64,000 bases of DNA from CALGKJ01 sp049322695 (GTDB lineage: Bacteria > Bacillota > Clostridia > Lutisporales > Lutisporaceae). Positions 52,332-61,000 of this stretch are shown one piece after another; position 1 is the first letter of the stretch; every line of letters starts with the position of its first letter. Under the pieces are notes generated by a model. It did no database searches. It had not been told where the DNA came from and saw only the letters and a program-made list of their open reading frames with translations. Location of the stretch: contig JBMORW010000027.1 in assembly GCA_049322695.1 (NCBI GenBank), positions 221,508-285,507 of the forward strand. Reading direction: 5' to 3'. The position numbers and the translations under genes were made by a program.

Positions 52332-53318
52332 TTGAAAAAAGCTAAATTCAAGAAAAAAGCTCCGTTTGTTACGCTGATGTATATACCGGAAAACGAGTCT
52401 ACAGTAAGATCCTTGAGAATACCCTCATGGTTTCCCAAGGCTGTAACCATATCCATTTCAATGCTGATGATTTTTTCCGTAGTATGTGTTTTTGCATTGA
52501 ATTCACTTAATGTAAGATACAATATCAGCAAAGAAGATATAAAAGCCCTGACGACTATTAACAACCGGCAAAAGAATGAAATAGAAAAGCTTCAGGCTAA
52601 TGCCGAAGAGATACAAAGACAGCTGGAAGAGAATTCAAAGGCCTTAGAGGAAGTCAAGAAAGCTGTGGGACTTGATGGAACTGTCAGCCAAGACGAAAAA
52701 TCACAGCCTGCCTCAGGAGCTTCCGACAGTACAAGTGCAAAGGTTAACTACCTTCCCATGAATGTTAAGGAAGGCACCACCATTAACGGTCACAAGTACA
52801 GTGATATGACTGCTGATTTGGGAACAATGAGCACGTATTATGTTTCCCTTTTAAGTGAAGCAAAGCAGCAAAAAGAAATAATAGATTCCTCTACTGTTTC
52901 CGTCAACAAACAGATAGTATATCTGAGCTATATACCAAGCATAAAGCCTGTAAATGCACGAATAAGTGCAGGGTATGGCTATAGAAGAAATCCTTTTTCA
53001 AACAGAGGCAGAGAATTCCATAAAGGACTTGATTTTGCGGCTAACTATGGAACAAATGTAGCTGCTACTGCGGACGGCAAGGTTATATTTGCTGGATGGC
53101 AGGGCGGATATGGAAGACTGGTGGTAATATCTCACGGCAACGGCATAACTACATTATATGCTCATAACTCAAAGCTTCTGGTCAAAAAAGGAGATATCGT
53201 TAAGAAAGGGCAATTCATCTCCAAGGTAGGAAGCTCCGGCAGAAGCACAGGCCCGCATCTGCACTATGAAGTAAAGATCAATGGAAAAAGCACCGATCCT
53301 ACTAAATACATAAAATAA
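52332..53318 (+). CDS. M23 family peptidase with coiled coil (membrane-anchored)
   Basis: 328 residues. An N-terminal basic region, one transmembrane helix (about 38-58) and a coiled coil (about 75-120, NRQKNEIEKLQANAEEIQRQ) precede an extracytoplasmic M23 LytM domain (about 215-325). Zn motifs are visible: HKGLDFAA (HxxxD) and GPHLHYE (HxH). It cleaves peptidoglycan cross-bridges or acts as an activator. The frame opens with GTG at 52323, but AAAGGGTGA fits the TTG at 52332. The bactofilin gene follows by 26 nt; the pair occurs together in other Firmicutes. Confidence 0.92.
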   Translation: MKKAKFKKKAPFVTLMYIPENESTVRSLRIPSWFPKAVTISISMLMIFSVVCVFALNSLNVRYNISKEDIKALTTINNRQKNEIEKLQANAEEIQRQLEENSKALEEVKKAVGLDGTVSQDEKSQPASGASDSTSAKVNYLPMNVKEGTTINGHKYSDMTADLGTMSTYYVSLLSEAKQQKEIIDSSTVSVNKQIVYLSYIPSIKPVNARISAGYGYRRNPFSNRGREFHKGLDFAANYGTNVAATADGKVIFAGWQGGYGRLVVISHGNGITTLYAHNSKLLVKKGDIVKKGQFISKVGSSGRSTGPHLHYEVKINGKSTDPTKYIK

Positions 53319-53344
53319 TCTTACAACAGATAAGGAGGCATAAT

Positions 53345-53701
53345 ATGTTCAGCAAAAAATCATTCTCAGCCGACAGAATAGACACTCTGATTGGAAAAAA
53401 TACTACCTTTGAGGGAACAGTCAAGGCAGAAGGCACCGTAAGAGTTGACGGCAGTATTATAGGAGAGCTTATTATTACGGGCAACCTTATAATGGGTGAA
53501 GGAAGTACCATAAAGGGTAATATAACAGCTGACAATGCCTACATATCCGGAATTGTAGAAGGCAATATCACTGCAGGCTCACAGCTTCATATGACTTCGA
53601 CGGCCAAGGTAAAAGGCGATATTACGGTCAAGAATGTAGTTGTTGATGAAGGGGCTGTTTTTATAGGCAACTGCAAATCCACATCCGAACAAAGCCAGTA
53701 A
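53345..53701 (+). CDS. Bactofilin (polymer-forming cytoskeletal protein)
   Basis: 118-residue bactofilin. The beta-helical core repeats about 20-30 on are visible (GKNTTFEGTVKAEGTVRVDG, SIIGELIITGNL, GEGSTIKGNI, AYISGIVEGNI). Bactofilins polymerise without nucleotide and scaffold cell-wall enzymes at curved or polar sites; the adjacent M23 peptidase would be a natural partner. AAGGAGGCATAAT precedes the ATG. Confidence 0.95.
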   Translation: MFSKKSFSADRIDTLIGKNTTFEGTVKAEGTVRVDGSIIGELIITGNLIMGEGSTIKGNITADNAYISGIVEGNITAGSQLHMTSTAKVKGDITVKNVVVDEGAVFIGNCKSTSEQSQ

Positions 53702-53723
53702 AACATATAGATAACAGATAAAA

Positions 53724-53757
53724 GCCCATTATACCTATGCTATGTGGTATAATGGGC
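53724..53757. terminator. Bidirectional intrinsic terminator
   Basis: Arms GCCCATTATACC (53724-53735) and GGTATAATGGGC (53746-53757), 12 bp, between the bactofilin and convergent galE genes. Confidence 0.8.
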
Positions 53758-53769
53758 CTTGTTTACTTT

Positions 53770-54753
53770 CTATTTATAGCCGTTGGGGTGCTTCTTATGC
53801 CAATTCCAGGCTGTTTCAATTATAACGGCTATATCATCATATTTGGGCTTCCAATTCAGATCTTTTTTGATTTTGTCCGAAGAAGCAACAAGAACCGCAG
53901 GGTCTCCTTCTCTACGTCCTCCCACAACCTGTGGAATATCTTTTCCTGTCACTTCTCTTACCATATCAATTATTTCCTTTACGGAAAAACCCTTTCCGCT
54001 GCCCAGATTGTACACACTGCTCTTTTCTTCATTTCTAAGCTTGTTTAGTGCCAATATATGGGCATCCGCCAGATCCGTAACATGTATATAGTCTCTTATG
54101 CAGCTTCCATCCTTGGTGTCATAATCATCTCCGAATATGGTTATATGCTCCCTCTGACCGAGAGCTACCTGAATAACCAGCGGAATAAGATGTGTTTCGG
54201 GAGAATGATCCTCTCCTATCTCTCCGCTTTTATGAGCGCCGCATGCATTAAAATATCTCAGGGAAACATGCTTTATGCCATAGGCCTCATCAGCCCACAT
54301 CAATGCTTTCTCAAAGGCAAGCTTAGTCTCTCCGTAAGGATTCTTGGGGCTGGTCCTGTCAGTTTCAAGTATGGGTATGTTATCCGGCTCTCCATATACT
54401 GCCGCAGTGGAAGAGAATACTATTCTCTTTGTACTGTATTCCTTCATTTTGTTAAGAAGGCTTATACCCGACATAAGATTGTTATTATAGTATTTGATAG
54501 GCTCCATTACGCTTTCACCTACCAGCGAAAAAGCCGCAAAATGGATGACTGACTCAATTTCGTTTTCTCTGAATACTCTATCCAGCAGCTCAGTATCTCT
54601 CAGATCACCTTCGTAAAATCTGCCTCCCAGTATAGATTGCTTGTGCCCTTTTACGAGACTATCAACTATAACTACCTCTTCTTTTCTGTCCAGCAGCTCG
54701 GCTGCAGTGTGACTGCCTATATACCCTGCTCCGCCTGTTACAAGTATGGCCAT
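53770..54753 (-). CDS. galE: UDP-glucose 4-epimerase
   Basis: 327-residue short-chain dehydrogenase/reductase of the GalE class, interconverting UDP-glucose and UDP-galactose. The NAD-binding motif is VTGGAGYIGSH; the catalytic residues are in SSTAAVYG and NPYGETKLAFE (YxxxK); RYFNACGAHKSGEIGEDH is diagnostic. GGAGGTGC precedes the ATG. No other Leloir-pathway gene is near. A LacI-type palindrome lies upstream. Confidence 0.95.
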   Translation of the reverse strand: MAILVTGGAGYIGSHTAAELLDRKEEVVIVDSLVKGHKQSILGGRFYEGDLRDTELLDRVFRENEIESVIHFAAFSLVGESVMEPIKYYNNNLMSGISLLNKMKEYSTKRIVFSSTAAVYGEPDNIPILETDRTSPKNPYGETKLAFEKALMWADEAYGIKHVSLRYFNACGAHKSGEIGEDHSPETHLIPLVIQVALGQREHITIFGDDYDTKDGSCIRDYIHVTDLADAHILALNKLRNEEKSSVYNLGSGKGFSVKEIIDMVREVTGKDIPQVVGGRREGDPAVLVASSDKIKKDLNWKPKYDDIAVIIETAWNWHKKHPNGYK

Positions 54754-54786
54754 AATGCACCTCCTGCAAAATTTCTCATCTTAAAT

Positions 54787-54839
54787 ATTATAACATACCA
54801 GCATAATCCTTTGCACAGCTTATAGAAAACGTTTTCTAT
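54787..54839 (-). promoter_or_regulatory. galE promoter and 18-bp palindrome
   Basis: Extended -10 TGTTATAAT (hexamer 54792-54787 on minus) lies about 34 nt before galE. Upstream, ATAGAAAACGTTTTCTAT (54822-54839) is a perfect palindrome with the CG centre typical of LacI/CcpA-family operators. No LacI gene is in the window. Confidence 0.5.
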
Positions 54840-54911
54840 GGTTATTTGGCAGTCTGGTTAAATTATCTCTTACAAGCTTCATTTTTGCTATAAGGCATGT
54901 ATTTTTGTATT

Positions 54912-55175
54912 TCATACCTTATACAGATACCACCTGCAGCTGTCCACCTCATATCTAAGCTCAAATGGCTTTACCTCTCCCCGTATGCAGCTTTCACAGG
55001 TATATCTGATCATACGATTGCCTGCGAATTTATCCAAATCCTTTTTAATTATTTTTTCAACCTTAACAACCAGCACCTCTTCACTATCATCAAGACACCT
55101 GAACTTAATGGGTGCCGGATTGCCCTCCATATCAAAAAAAGCAATAACCTCAATGGGTTTTCTAATAAGTTTCAT
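54912..55175 (-). CDS. Hypothetical protein, 87 residues
   Basis: Short soluble protein opening MKLIRKPIEVIAFFDMEGNP; it has IKFRCLDDSEEVLVVKVEKI, a pair of Cys in RYTCESCIRGEVKPF and ends ...CRWYLYKV. I do not recognise the family, though the layout resembles a small beta-rich protein. The open frame extends to 55253 into a repeat with no coding sense; GGAGGTGA is correctly spaced for the ATG at 55175. Function unknown. It faces galE's promoter. Confidence 0.7.
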   Translation of the reverse strand: MKLIRKPIEVIAFFDMEGNPAPIKFRCLDDSEEVLVVKVEKIIKKDLDKFAGNRMIRYTCESCIRGEVKPFELRYEVDSCRWYLYKV

Positions 55176-55189
55176 AAATTGATTCACCT

Positions 55190-55396
55190 CCGGGCGGATA
55201 TAGGTTACGGGTTGTAGGTTACAGGTTGCTCCAGCCTCCAGCCTGCAGCTCAAAGCAAGGCTGTTAAGCCCATTTTAATCTAGTTGCCAGTTTTATGCAC
55301 CTGCATAATAATTGCTCTGAATTACCTTGGGTTATTCACTGCTCCGTAGGCTAGCTAAGCGCCGGTGGCTGGCGGCTCATGGCTGGTGGCTGTGGG
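55190..55396. repeat. Intergenic repeat region, copy C
   Basis: Mixed degenerate units: GGTTACGGG/GGTTGTAGGTTACAGG (55203-55227), CTCCAGCCTCCAGCC, GCTCAAAGC...AAGCCC, then GGCTAGCTAAGCG and GGCTGGCGGCTCATGGCTGG near 55350-55395. The motif pair GCTCAA and AAGCCC recalls copies A and B. No gene. Confidence 0.5.
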
Positions 55397-56671
55397 CTAT
55401 AATATGCTGCTCATCAGCGGGTAATCCTCTCCGCCTGAGCCCCCTGACATTGGCGAGAATTCACCGTCAGCAAATACAGCTCTCATAACTGCATCATTGC
55501 CGTATTTGCCTCTTATAGAGTCCAATGCACTATCCAATGCATGCTTCTTATCAGTATATTCTTCATCAAAAACAGATGTCTGCATGTATTCGTCACTACA
55601 CAAATCGGTAACTCTGACTCCAAGATGCCTTATTCTATCTCCCTTCCAGCCCTCATCAAACAGTTCTACTACGGCTCTGTATATTTCCATGGTGATATTG
55701 GTATGAGAAAATAGTCTTCTCTGGTGAGAATAGTTAACAAGGTCTGAATTGCGTATCTCCACACATACTACTCTGCAGCAGGCACGTGCAGCCCTGAGTC
55801 TGAGAGCTACCGATTCTGTAAGAGAAAGTAATATCTTGCATGCTATGATTCTGTCAGTAACATCAAATCTTATAGTGGTTCCGTTGCCAATTCCCTTCAT
55901 CTGCAGAAAGTAGCCTGACTGTACCCTTGATTCATCAATCCCATTGGCATAGCACCAAATCACATTTCCGAAGGATTTGAGCTTATCTGCAAGAAGCCTT
56001 CTGCTGGCTTTGGCCAAATCCCCTATGGTGTATATGTTTACAGCATTAAGCTTTTTCTTTGTCTGTCGCCCTACCATAAACAAATCTTCCACCGGAAGAG
56101 GCCACATTTTATCCTTAAGCTCATGGGGGTATAGGGTGTGCACCATATCAGGCTTTTTCAGATCTCCTGCAACCTTGGCAGTAAGCTTGTTTATACCTAT
56201 TCCTATATTGACCGTAAAGCCCATCTCTTTTTTTATTCTGTCCTTTATCATATGTGCTGCTGCCAGAGGCTCCCCAAAATGCACATCCATATTTGAATAA
56301 TCCAGAAACATCTCATCTATGGAGAATCTCTGCACTTGGGGGGAGTACTCCTGTACCAGCTCAAAAAGCATGTTGCTGCATTTCATGTACAAATCATAAT
56401 TGGGAGGAACCACCACAAGGTCAGGACACTTCTGCCTGGCCTGCCAAAGTACCTCACCTGTTTTTATACCGTATTTTTTTGCGGGCATGCTTTTGGCTAA
56501 TACTATTCCGCGCCTGTCAGCCTGTGATCCTCCAACCACCGAAGGTACCTCTCTAAGGTCAAAGGTATCACCCTTCTGCAGATTATATACGGCCTGCCAC
56601 GACAAGAATGCAGAGTTAACATCAATATGCATTATTATTCTCGGATACTTTTTATGCTGAGCTGTAGACAT
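55397..56671 (-). CDS. dinB: Y-family DNA polymerase (Pol IV/DinB type)
   Basis: 424-residue lesion-bypass polymerase. Palm-domain metal ligands are in IMHIDVNSAFLSWQA and FSIDEMFLDYS. GIGINKLTAKVAGDLKKPD, the HhH segment and little-finger domain (RIRHLGVRVTDL) follow. Clostridial members with DVNSAF are often called Pol IV-like, and UvrX relatives exist, so the exact subgroup is open. GGAGGGATTATT precedes the ATG. Repeats flank it on both sides; it is probably monocistronic. Confidence 0.92.
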   Translation of the reverse strand: MSTAQHKKYPRIIMHIDVNSAFLSWQAVYNLQKGDTFDLREVPSVVGGSQADRRGIVLAKSMPAKKYGIKTGEVLWQARQKCPDLVVVPPNYDLYMKCSNMLFELVQEYSPQVQRFSIDEMFLDYSNMDVHFGEPLAAAHMIKDRIKKEMGFTVNIGIGINKLTAKVAGDLKKPDMVHTLYPHELKDKMWPLPVEDLFMVGRQTKKKLNAVNIYTIGDLAKASRRLLADKLKSFGNVIWCYANGIDESRVQSGYFLQMKGIGNGTTIRFDVTDRIIACKILLSLTESVALRLRAARACCRVVCVEIRNSDLVNYSHQRRLFSHTNITMEIYRAVVELFDEGWKGDRIRHLGVRVTDLCSDEYMQTSVFDEEYTDKKHALDSALDSIRGKYGNDAVMRAVFADGEFSPMSGGSGGEDYPLMSSIL

Positions 56672-56694
56672 AATAATCCCTCCATTCTTGTATG

Positions 56695-56830
56695 ATTTCG
56701 AAGCCCAATCTCAAGCTAGTAGCTAGCAGCCAGTAGCCAGTAGCCATTATCCCTGTCCCCTGACAACTATTCTCTGTTCTCTGTCTACTGTTTTCTGGTA
56801 TTTGGTATTCGCTATTTGCTATTTATTATA
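56695..56830. repeat. Intergenic repeat region, copy D
   Basis: TTTCGAAGCCCAATCTCAAG, then CTAGTAGCTAGCAGCC, AGTAGCCAGTAGCC and a second part of degenerate CTGTTCTCTGTCTACTG and TATTTGGTATTCGCTATTTG units. The CGAAGCCC and TAGCTAG motifs tie it to copies A-C. No gene lies between the polymerase start and 56922. Confidence 0.6.
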
Positions 56831-56921
56831 CGAACATGTGTTCGCTTTTATTGTAGCATCTTTTACCAAAAAATAAAAGACCTATTTTAAAAAGTAATAT
56901 GAAATATATTTGATAATCATT

Positions 56922-57929
56922 CTATCTTTTCATCAACAAATACACAAAATACGGTGCACCTATCAGCGCAACCATAATGCCAGCCGCAATCCCATCCGGT
57001 TGAACTGCATGACGTCCTATTGTATCTGCAAATAACAGCAGCCACCCACCTACCAGAACAGCAATGGGAATAAACAGTTGATTTCTTGGTCCCACCAGAG
57101 CTTTGGCCATATGGGGTGCCATTAGCCCTACAAATGAGATCCCTCCTGTTACAGATACTGCAGAAGCTGCAAGTGCAACAGCTGCTATTAGCAGTTGTAT
57201 CCGTTCTCTCTTAATCGATACGCCTACGCCTATGGCGGTAGACTCACTTAATCCGAGGATGTTCAATCTATTCGCTTTATATAAAGTAAAGGGAATGAAA
57301 ACAACCAGCCATGGAATAATCGATAGTATAAAAGGCCAATCCGCTCCCCATATGCTTCCCGACAGCCATTTGGCTATAAACTCAACCTTGATGCGCTCAG
57401 CTGAAGAAATAAGAACGATCATTAAGCCTGAAAGCGCCATGGAGCATCCTACACCTATGAGAATCAGCCTGGATGGCTGCAGCCCCTCTTGTCTATGATG
57501 TGAAAAGAAATATATAATACCTGCAGTGATAAGTGCTCCTGCAAAAGCAACTATGGGAAGTATAAACACGAACCAACCTGCTCTGACAGAAAAAAACAGA
57601 AATAAAACTGTAATGGCAGCACCAGCTCCAGAGTTGATGCCGATCAAACCGGGATCAGCCAAATCATTCCGTGTGACTCCTTGTAGAATTGCTCCGGATA
57701 AAGAAAGCGCCATTCCAGCTAATAAGGTGACTATGATACGGGGCAAACGAATGAAGAATAATACAAATTCCTCCTTAAAGGTGCCTTCCCCCATAATAGT
57801 TGGAATGAGTCTACCATAGGAGAGTGATGAGTATCCCATACCCATGCTGATTATAATTGTAGCAGCAATGAGCGCAAGCAAAACACATATAATCAATCGC
57901 TGTTTTTTTATCAATGAATGCTGTATCAT
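56922..57929 (-). CDS. Iron-siderophore ABC transporter permease (FecCD family, second subunit)
   Basis: 335-residue FecCD/BtuC permease with about ten transmembrane helices. Diagnostic segments are RLPRIIVTLLAGMALSLSGA, GVTRNDLADPGLIGINSGAG, and GGISFVGLMAPHMAKALVG, the coupling region to the ATPase. It forms a heterodimer with the product of the preceding gene. Its start overlaps the stop of that gene by 4 nt (ATGA). Last gene of the Fur-box operon. Confidence 0.95.
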   Translation of the reverse strand: MIQHSLIKKQRLIICVLLALIAATIIISMGMGYSSLSYGRLIPTIMGEGTFKEEFVLFFIRLPRIIVTLLAGMALSLSGAILQGVTRNDLADPGLIGINSGAGAAITVLFLFFSVRAGWFVFILPIVAFAGALITAGIIYFFSHHRQEGLQPSRLILIGVGCSMALSGLMIVLISSAERIKVEFIAKWLSGSIWGADWPFILSIIPWLVVFIPFTLYKANRLNILGLSESTAIGVGVSIKRERIQLLIAAVALAASAVSVTGGISFVGLMAPHMAKALVGPRNQLFIPIAVLVGGWLLLFADTIGRHAVQPDGIAAGIMVALIGAPYFVYLLMKR

Positions 57930-58933
57930 GATACCAGCTTCCCTCCTTTGTATACAATAAATAAGAAAAATGGCAGTCCCAGCATTGCAATAATAGCTGC
58001 TACAGGTGTTTCATAAGGAGCATTGATTGTACGTCCAAGAGTGTCAGCTATAAGCATGAAGCTGGCTCCCAGAAAAATAGTCATTGGTATGACAAATCGG
58101 TAATCTGTTCCAACAATAACACGAACCACATGGGGTATGATCAAGCCAATGAAGACCATATTCCCAGCAAGTGCAACAGAAGCGCCGGTCAGCAAAATTA
58201 CAATGATAAAAAGGATAACTTTAATCTGTGTTGTCTTCTGTCCCAATCCAACTGCAACCTCCTCGCTAAGACTAAGGATGGTTAGTTCTCCGGACAGTAA
58301 CAGTGCAATCAGTATACCAACTGCTATAGTGGGAGCGATGACTTGGAGCTGATTCCACGAAGCACCAATCAACCCCCCGGAAGTCCACATAGATACTTCC
58401 TTTGAAATTTTAAAATAAATACCAACACCATCAGCTATGGCATACAAGAATGCCGAAACAGCTGCTCCTGCCAGTACAATACGCAAGGGCGCGAAGCCTC
58501 CTCTTTTCAAGGCACTGATGCCAAAAACCAATAATGCTCCCGCTGCTGAGCCGATAAAGCACGCAATCATAATTCCAAAGTAGTTGACAGAGGGAAAAAA
58601 AGAGATAGTAATAGCCAGGGCCGCATTTGCACCTGCAGTCAAACCCAGAAGACCAGGGTCAGCAAGGGGGTTTTTGGTCATACCCTGCATGATTGCTCCA
58701 CATACAGCTAAGGCAGCTCCTACCAAAATCGCCGCGGCTTCACGAGGCAAACGCAGCTCACGAATAATAAGCAGCTTATCATTGGCAGCATTGGTAGTAA
58801 GTGCTGCCCAAACATCCTTTATGGAGATATCAGCTGCACCCAGAACCATAGCAGCAGCAAATGCCGCCAAAAATATCAGCATCCCCAGCAGCAGCTTAAA
58901 AGTAAATGGAATAGAGTGCTTTAGTTTTTTCAT
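57926..58933 (-). CDS. Iron-siderophore ABC transporter permease (FecCD family, first subunit)
   Basis: 335-residue FecCD permease, about ten helices. Features are RELRLPREAAAILVGAALAV, GMTKNPLADPGLLGLTAGAN and GNMVFIGLIIPHVVRVIVG. It lies 72 nt downstream of the binding-protein gene and overlaps the next permease. Together with that permease and the ATPase it makes the inner-membrane channel for ferric siderophore, with the lipoprotein as receptor. Confidence 0.95.
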   Translation of the reverse strand: MKKLKHSIPFTFKLLLGMLIFLAAFAAAMVLGAADISIKDVWAALTTNAANDKLLIIRELRLPREAAAILVGAALAVCGAIMQGMTKNPLADPGLLGLTAGANAALAITISFFPSVNYFGIMIACFIGSAAGALLVFGISALKRGGFAPLRIVLAGAAVSAFLYAIADGVGIYFKISKEVSMWTSGGLIGASWNQLQVIAPTIAVGILIALLLSGELTILSLSEEVAVGLGQKTTQIKVILFIIVILLTGASVALAGNMVFIGLIIPHVVRVIVGTDYRFVIPMTIFLGASFMLIADTLGRTINAPYETPVAAIIAMLGLPFFLFIVYKGGKLVS

Positions 58934-59005
58934 TTATTTGTAACACATCCTTTTGCTATTAAAATATTTAGAGAGGAATTCTCCAATAGAATCCCTCTCC
59001 TTGAT

Positions 59006-59932
59006 TTAGTTTCCTAATAAGCTTTTCTTAAAGAACTCCAACTGATAGTCTAACGTAATGGGATCATTGTAATAGAACTCTTTTGCATTTACTTCAAAAA
59101 CACGGTTATTTTTCACTGCGGGAATATTTTTGTATGTTTCTGTTTCTTGGAATGAATTGTCAGCTTCAGGGCTTTTGCTGAATATTACATAGTCTCCTGC
59201 ATATTCTGGCAGTACCTCCGGTGATAGTGCATAATATCCATCCTTTAGTGCCATTTCAATTACTTTCGCCGGCATTGCCAATTTCATTTCCTGATAAAGG
59301 ATTTCTGTACCACGACCCCAATTGTTCCCAAAAACATAAAGCTGCTTTTCATAGCTTTCTATAACAGAAATCGTTGCGTTTGCTCCGATCTTCGCCTTTA
59401 TCTCTTCTCCTGCGTTTTGGGCACGGGATTTAAAATCATTGACCCAGGCTTGTGCTTCTGCTTCCTTGTTCAGCAGCTTGCCCACCTCCAACACCTGTGT
59501 CAAATAATCCACTTTTCCATATGTAAAGGCAACCGTAGGTGCTATTTTACTCAACTTATCAATATTATTGGTATTTGATGCAACTATGATGAGATCCGGC
59601 TCCAGCTCTATTATTTTTTCCAAGCTTTCATCCGATACCTCTTCTGCATCTTTGATGTACTGCTGATATCTTGGGTTTGATTTGGACCATGTATCTATGC
59701 CAACAATACTCACATCCATTGCCATAACGTGACCGGACAAGAATGAATTCAGAACAACTACTTTCTTTGGCTCTGCAGGCACGTCTACGGGTCCGTTTTC
59801 AGATTGATATGTTATTGTTGTCGGCTTGCTTTCTTCTGGAGCTGCCGCTTCTTCATTTGGTGCTTGGTTGCTGCAGCCGCTAATAATTAACACAAATGTC
59901 AGCAGTATAGGAATCAATATTTTTTTCATCAT
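59006..59932 (-). CDS. Iron-siderophore-binding lipoprotein (FecB/FhuD class)
   Basis: 308 residues with signal peptide and lipobox LIISGC (Cys at about residue 20). The periplasmic-binding fold type III follows: PAEPKKVVVLNSFLSGHVMAM, VSDESLEKIIELEPDLIIVAS, and APTVAFTYGKVDYLTQVLEV. It binds the ferric siderophore or haem. Its 5' end overlaps the ATPase gene by 53 nt, with AAAGGAGA for its ATG inside that gene. The downstream permeases complete the importer. Confidence 0.93.
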   Translation of the reverse strand: MMKKILIPILLTFVLIISGCSNQAPNEEAAAPEESKPTTITYQSENGPVDVPAEPKKVVVLNSFLSGHVMAMDVSIVGIDTWSKSNPRYQQYIKDAEEVSDESLEKIIELEPDLIIVASNTNNIDKLSKIAPTVAFTYGKVDYLTQVLEVGKLLNKEAEAQAWVNDFKSRAQNAGEEIKAKIGANATISVIESYEKQLYVFGNNWGRGTEILYQEMKLAMPAKVIEMALKDGYYALSPEVLPEYAGDYVIFSKSPEADNSFQETETYKNIPAVKNNRVFEVNAKEFYYNDPITLDYQLEFFKKSLLGN

Positions 59933-60725
59933 TACATTCTCCTTTAATTAAATTATATGTGATGCACATTGGTTTGTTTGTCCTAGGGTCTCTACCTATC
60001 TCAGCATCTATATGAAATACCTGCTTCAGTATATCCTTAGTAACAACATCCTTGCTGTTTCCAGCCTTTACAATTTTCCCATCCTTTAGTGCGATAATAT
60101 TGTCAGCAAAGCGTGCAGCCTGGTTTAAATCATGCAGAACCATGACAATGGTTCTTCCCTGTTCTGCATTTAACTTTTGCAAAAGCTCCAGCACCTCTAG
60201 CTGATGGGCCATATCCAAATATGTGGTTGGTTCATCAAGAAATATTATCTCTGTTTCCTGTGCGAGAGCCATGGCAATCCAAACCCTTTGGCGCTGTCCT
60301 CCTGAAAGTGCGTCTACAGCGCGATGCTTAAAACCTATCGTTCCTGTAACCTCAAGTGCCCAGTCAATTACCTCGCAATCCCTTTTAGTCAAGCGCCCAA
60401 ATCCGGTCTGATAAGGAAATCGGCCATAGGATACCAGCTCTCCCGCTGTAAGCCCGCTAGCACTCTCCGGTATCTGTGGGAGAATCGCCATTTTCTTAGC
60501 AAGCTCTTTAGTGTTTTCCTTTAAGATATTCTGGCCATCCAGTATTACAGCACCGGATTGATGGGATATAATCCGGGTAATTGCCTTCAGCAGTGTGGAT
60601 TTCCCACAGCCATTGGGACCAATGATTGCAGTTATCTTTCTGCTCATTATTTCTACGCTTAGATCCTTCACCACCAAACGTTCTCCATAGCCTATGCTTA
60701 TACTATCAGTATATAGGCGGACCAT
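59880..60725 (-). CDS. Iron-siderophore ABC transporter ATPase (FecE/FhuC class)
   Basis: 281-residue ABC ATPase. Walker A is IGPNGCGKSTLLKA; signature ALSGGQRQRVWIAMALAQE; Walker B EIIFLDEPTTYLDM; H-loop MVLHDLNQAARF. The C-terminal RDPRTNKPMCITYNLIKGE is the FecE/FhuC ending; the last 17 residues are read from DNA that also encodes the start of the lipoprotein. GGAGGTTAAATT precedes the ATG. It is first in the operon, directly behind the Fur box. Confidence 0.95.
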   Translation of the reverse strand: MVRLYTDSISIGYGERLVVKDLSVEIMSRKITAIIGPNGCGKSTLLKAITRIISHQSGAVILDGQNILKENTKELAKKMAILPQIPESASGLTAGELVSYGRFPYQTGFGRLTKRDCEVIDWALEVTGTIGFKHRAVDALSGGQRQRVWIAMALAQETEIIFLDEPTTYLDMAHQLEVLELLQKLNAEQGRTIVMVLHDLNQAARFADNIIALKDGKIVKAGNSKDVVTKDILKQVFHIDAEIGRDPRTNKPMCITYNLIKGECNDEKNIDSYTADICVNY

Positions 60726-60746
60726 AATTTAACCTCCATGAATCAG

Positions 60747-60797
60747 AATAGGTATTGTTATTGATAACGATTTTCATTATCAATAACAATACCTATT
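60747..60797. promoter_or_regulatory. Fur box within a 21-bp inverted repeat
   Basis: Minus-strand GATAATGAAAATCGTTATC (60781-60763) matches the 19-bp Fur consensus at 17 positions. It is embedded in perfect arms 60747-60767 and 60777-60797 with a 9-nt centre (the left arm begins AATAGGTATTG). It lies 22 nt before the ATPase gene, so iron-dependent repression is likely. Confidence 0.85.
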
Positions 60798-60913
60798 ATA
60801 ATTGGAATGATGCTTACTGTCAATAGCCATTCTTAGACCCTATTTTATTAAAACAGCTTCCCCCAGTTGACATATTTTTTTGATTCAGCATGCAAAATTT
60901 TTTTACATCTTGA

Positions 60914-60973
60914 TTGACAGTTCATAAATTGGGTGATAATATTATATCGTGAACATTGTTAATTTTTTTAACA
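60914..60973 (+). promoter_or_regulatory. Promoter with candidate redox operator for the flavodoxin operon
   Basis: TTGACA (60914-60919), 17-nt spacer, extended -10 TGATAATAT (hexamer 60937-60942). Just after the expected start is TTGTTAA-5 nt-TTAACAT (60956-60974 region; arms TGTTAA 60957-60962 and TTAACA 60968-60973), resembling a Rex site but with a spacer of 5 rather than 4. Confidence 0.6.
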
Positions 60974-61000
60974 TGGTTAATTATATAGGAGGTAAAAACT

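Noticed and set aside
53737..54048. 103-codon plus frame within galE
   Set aside because: Antisense shadow of galE and its terminator.
49812..56830. CRISPR array
   Set aside because: The repeats are degenerate, with no constant unit and spacer length, and no cas genes lie near.
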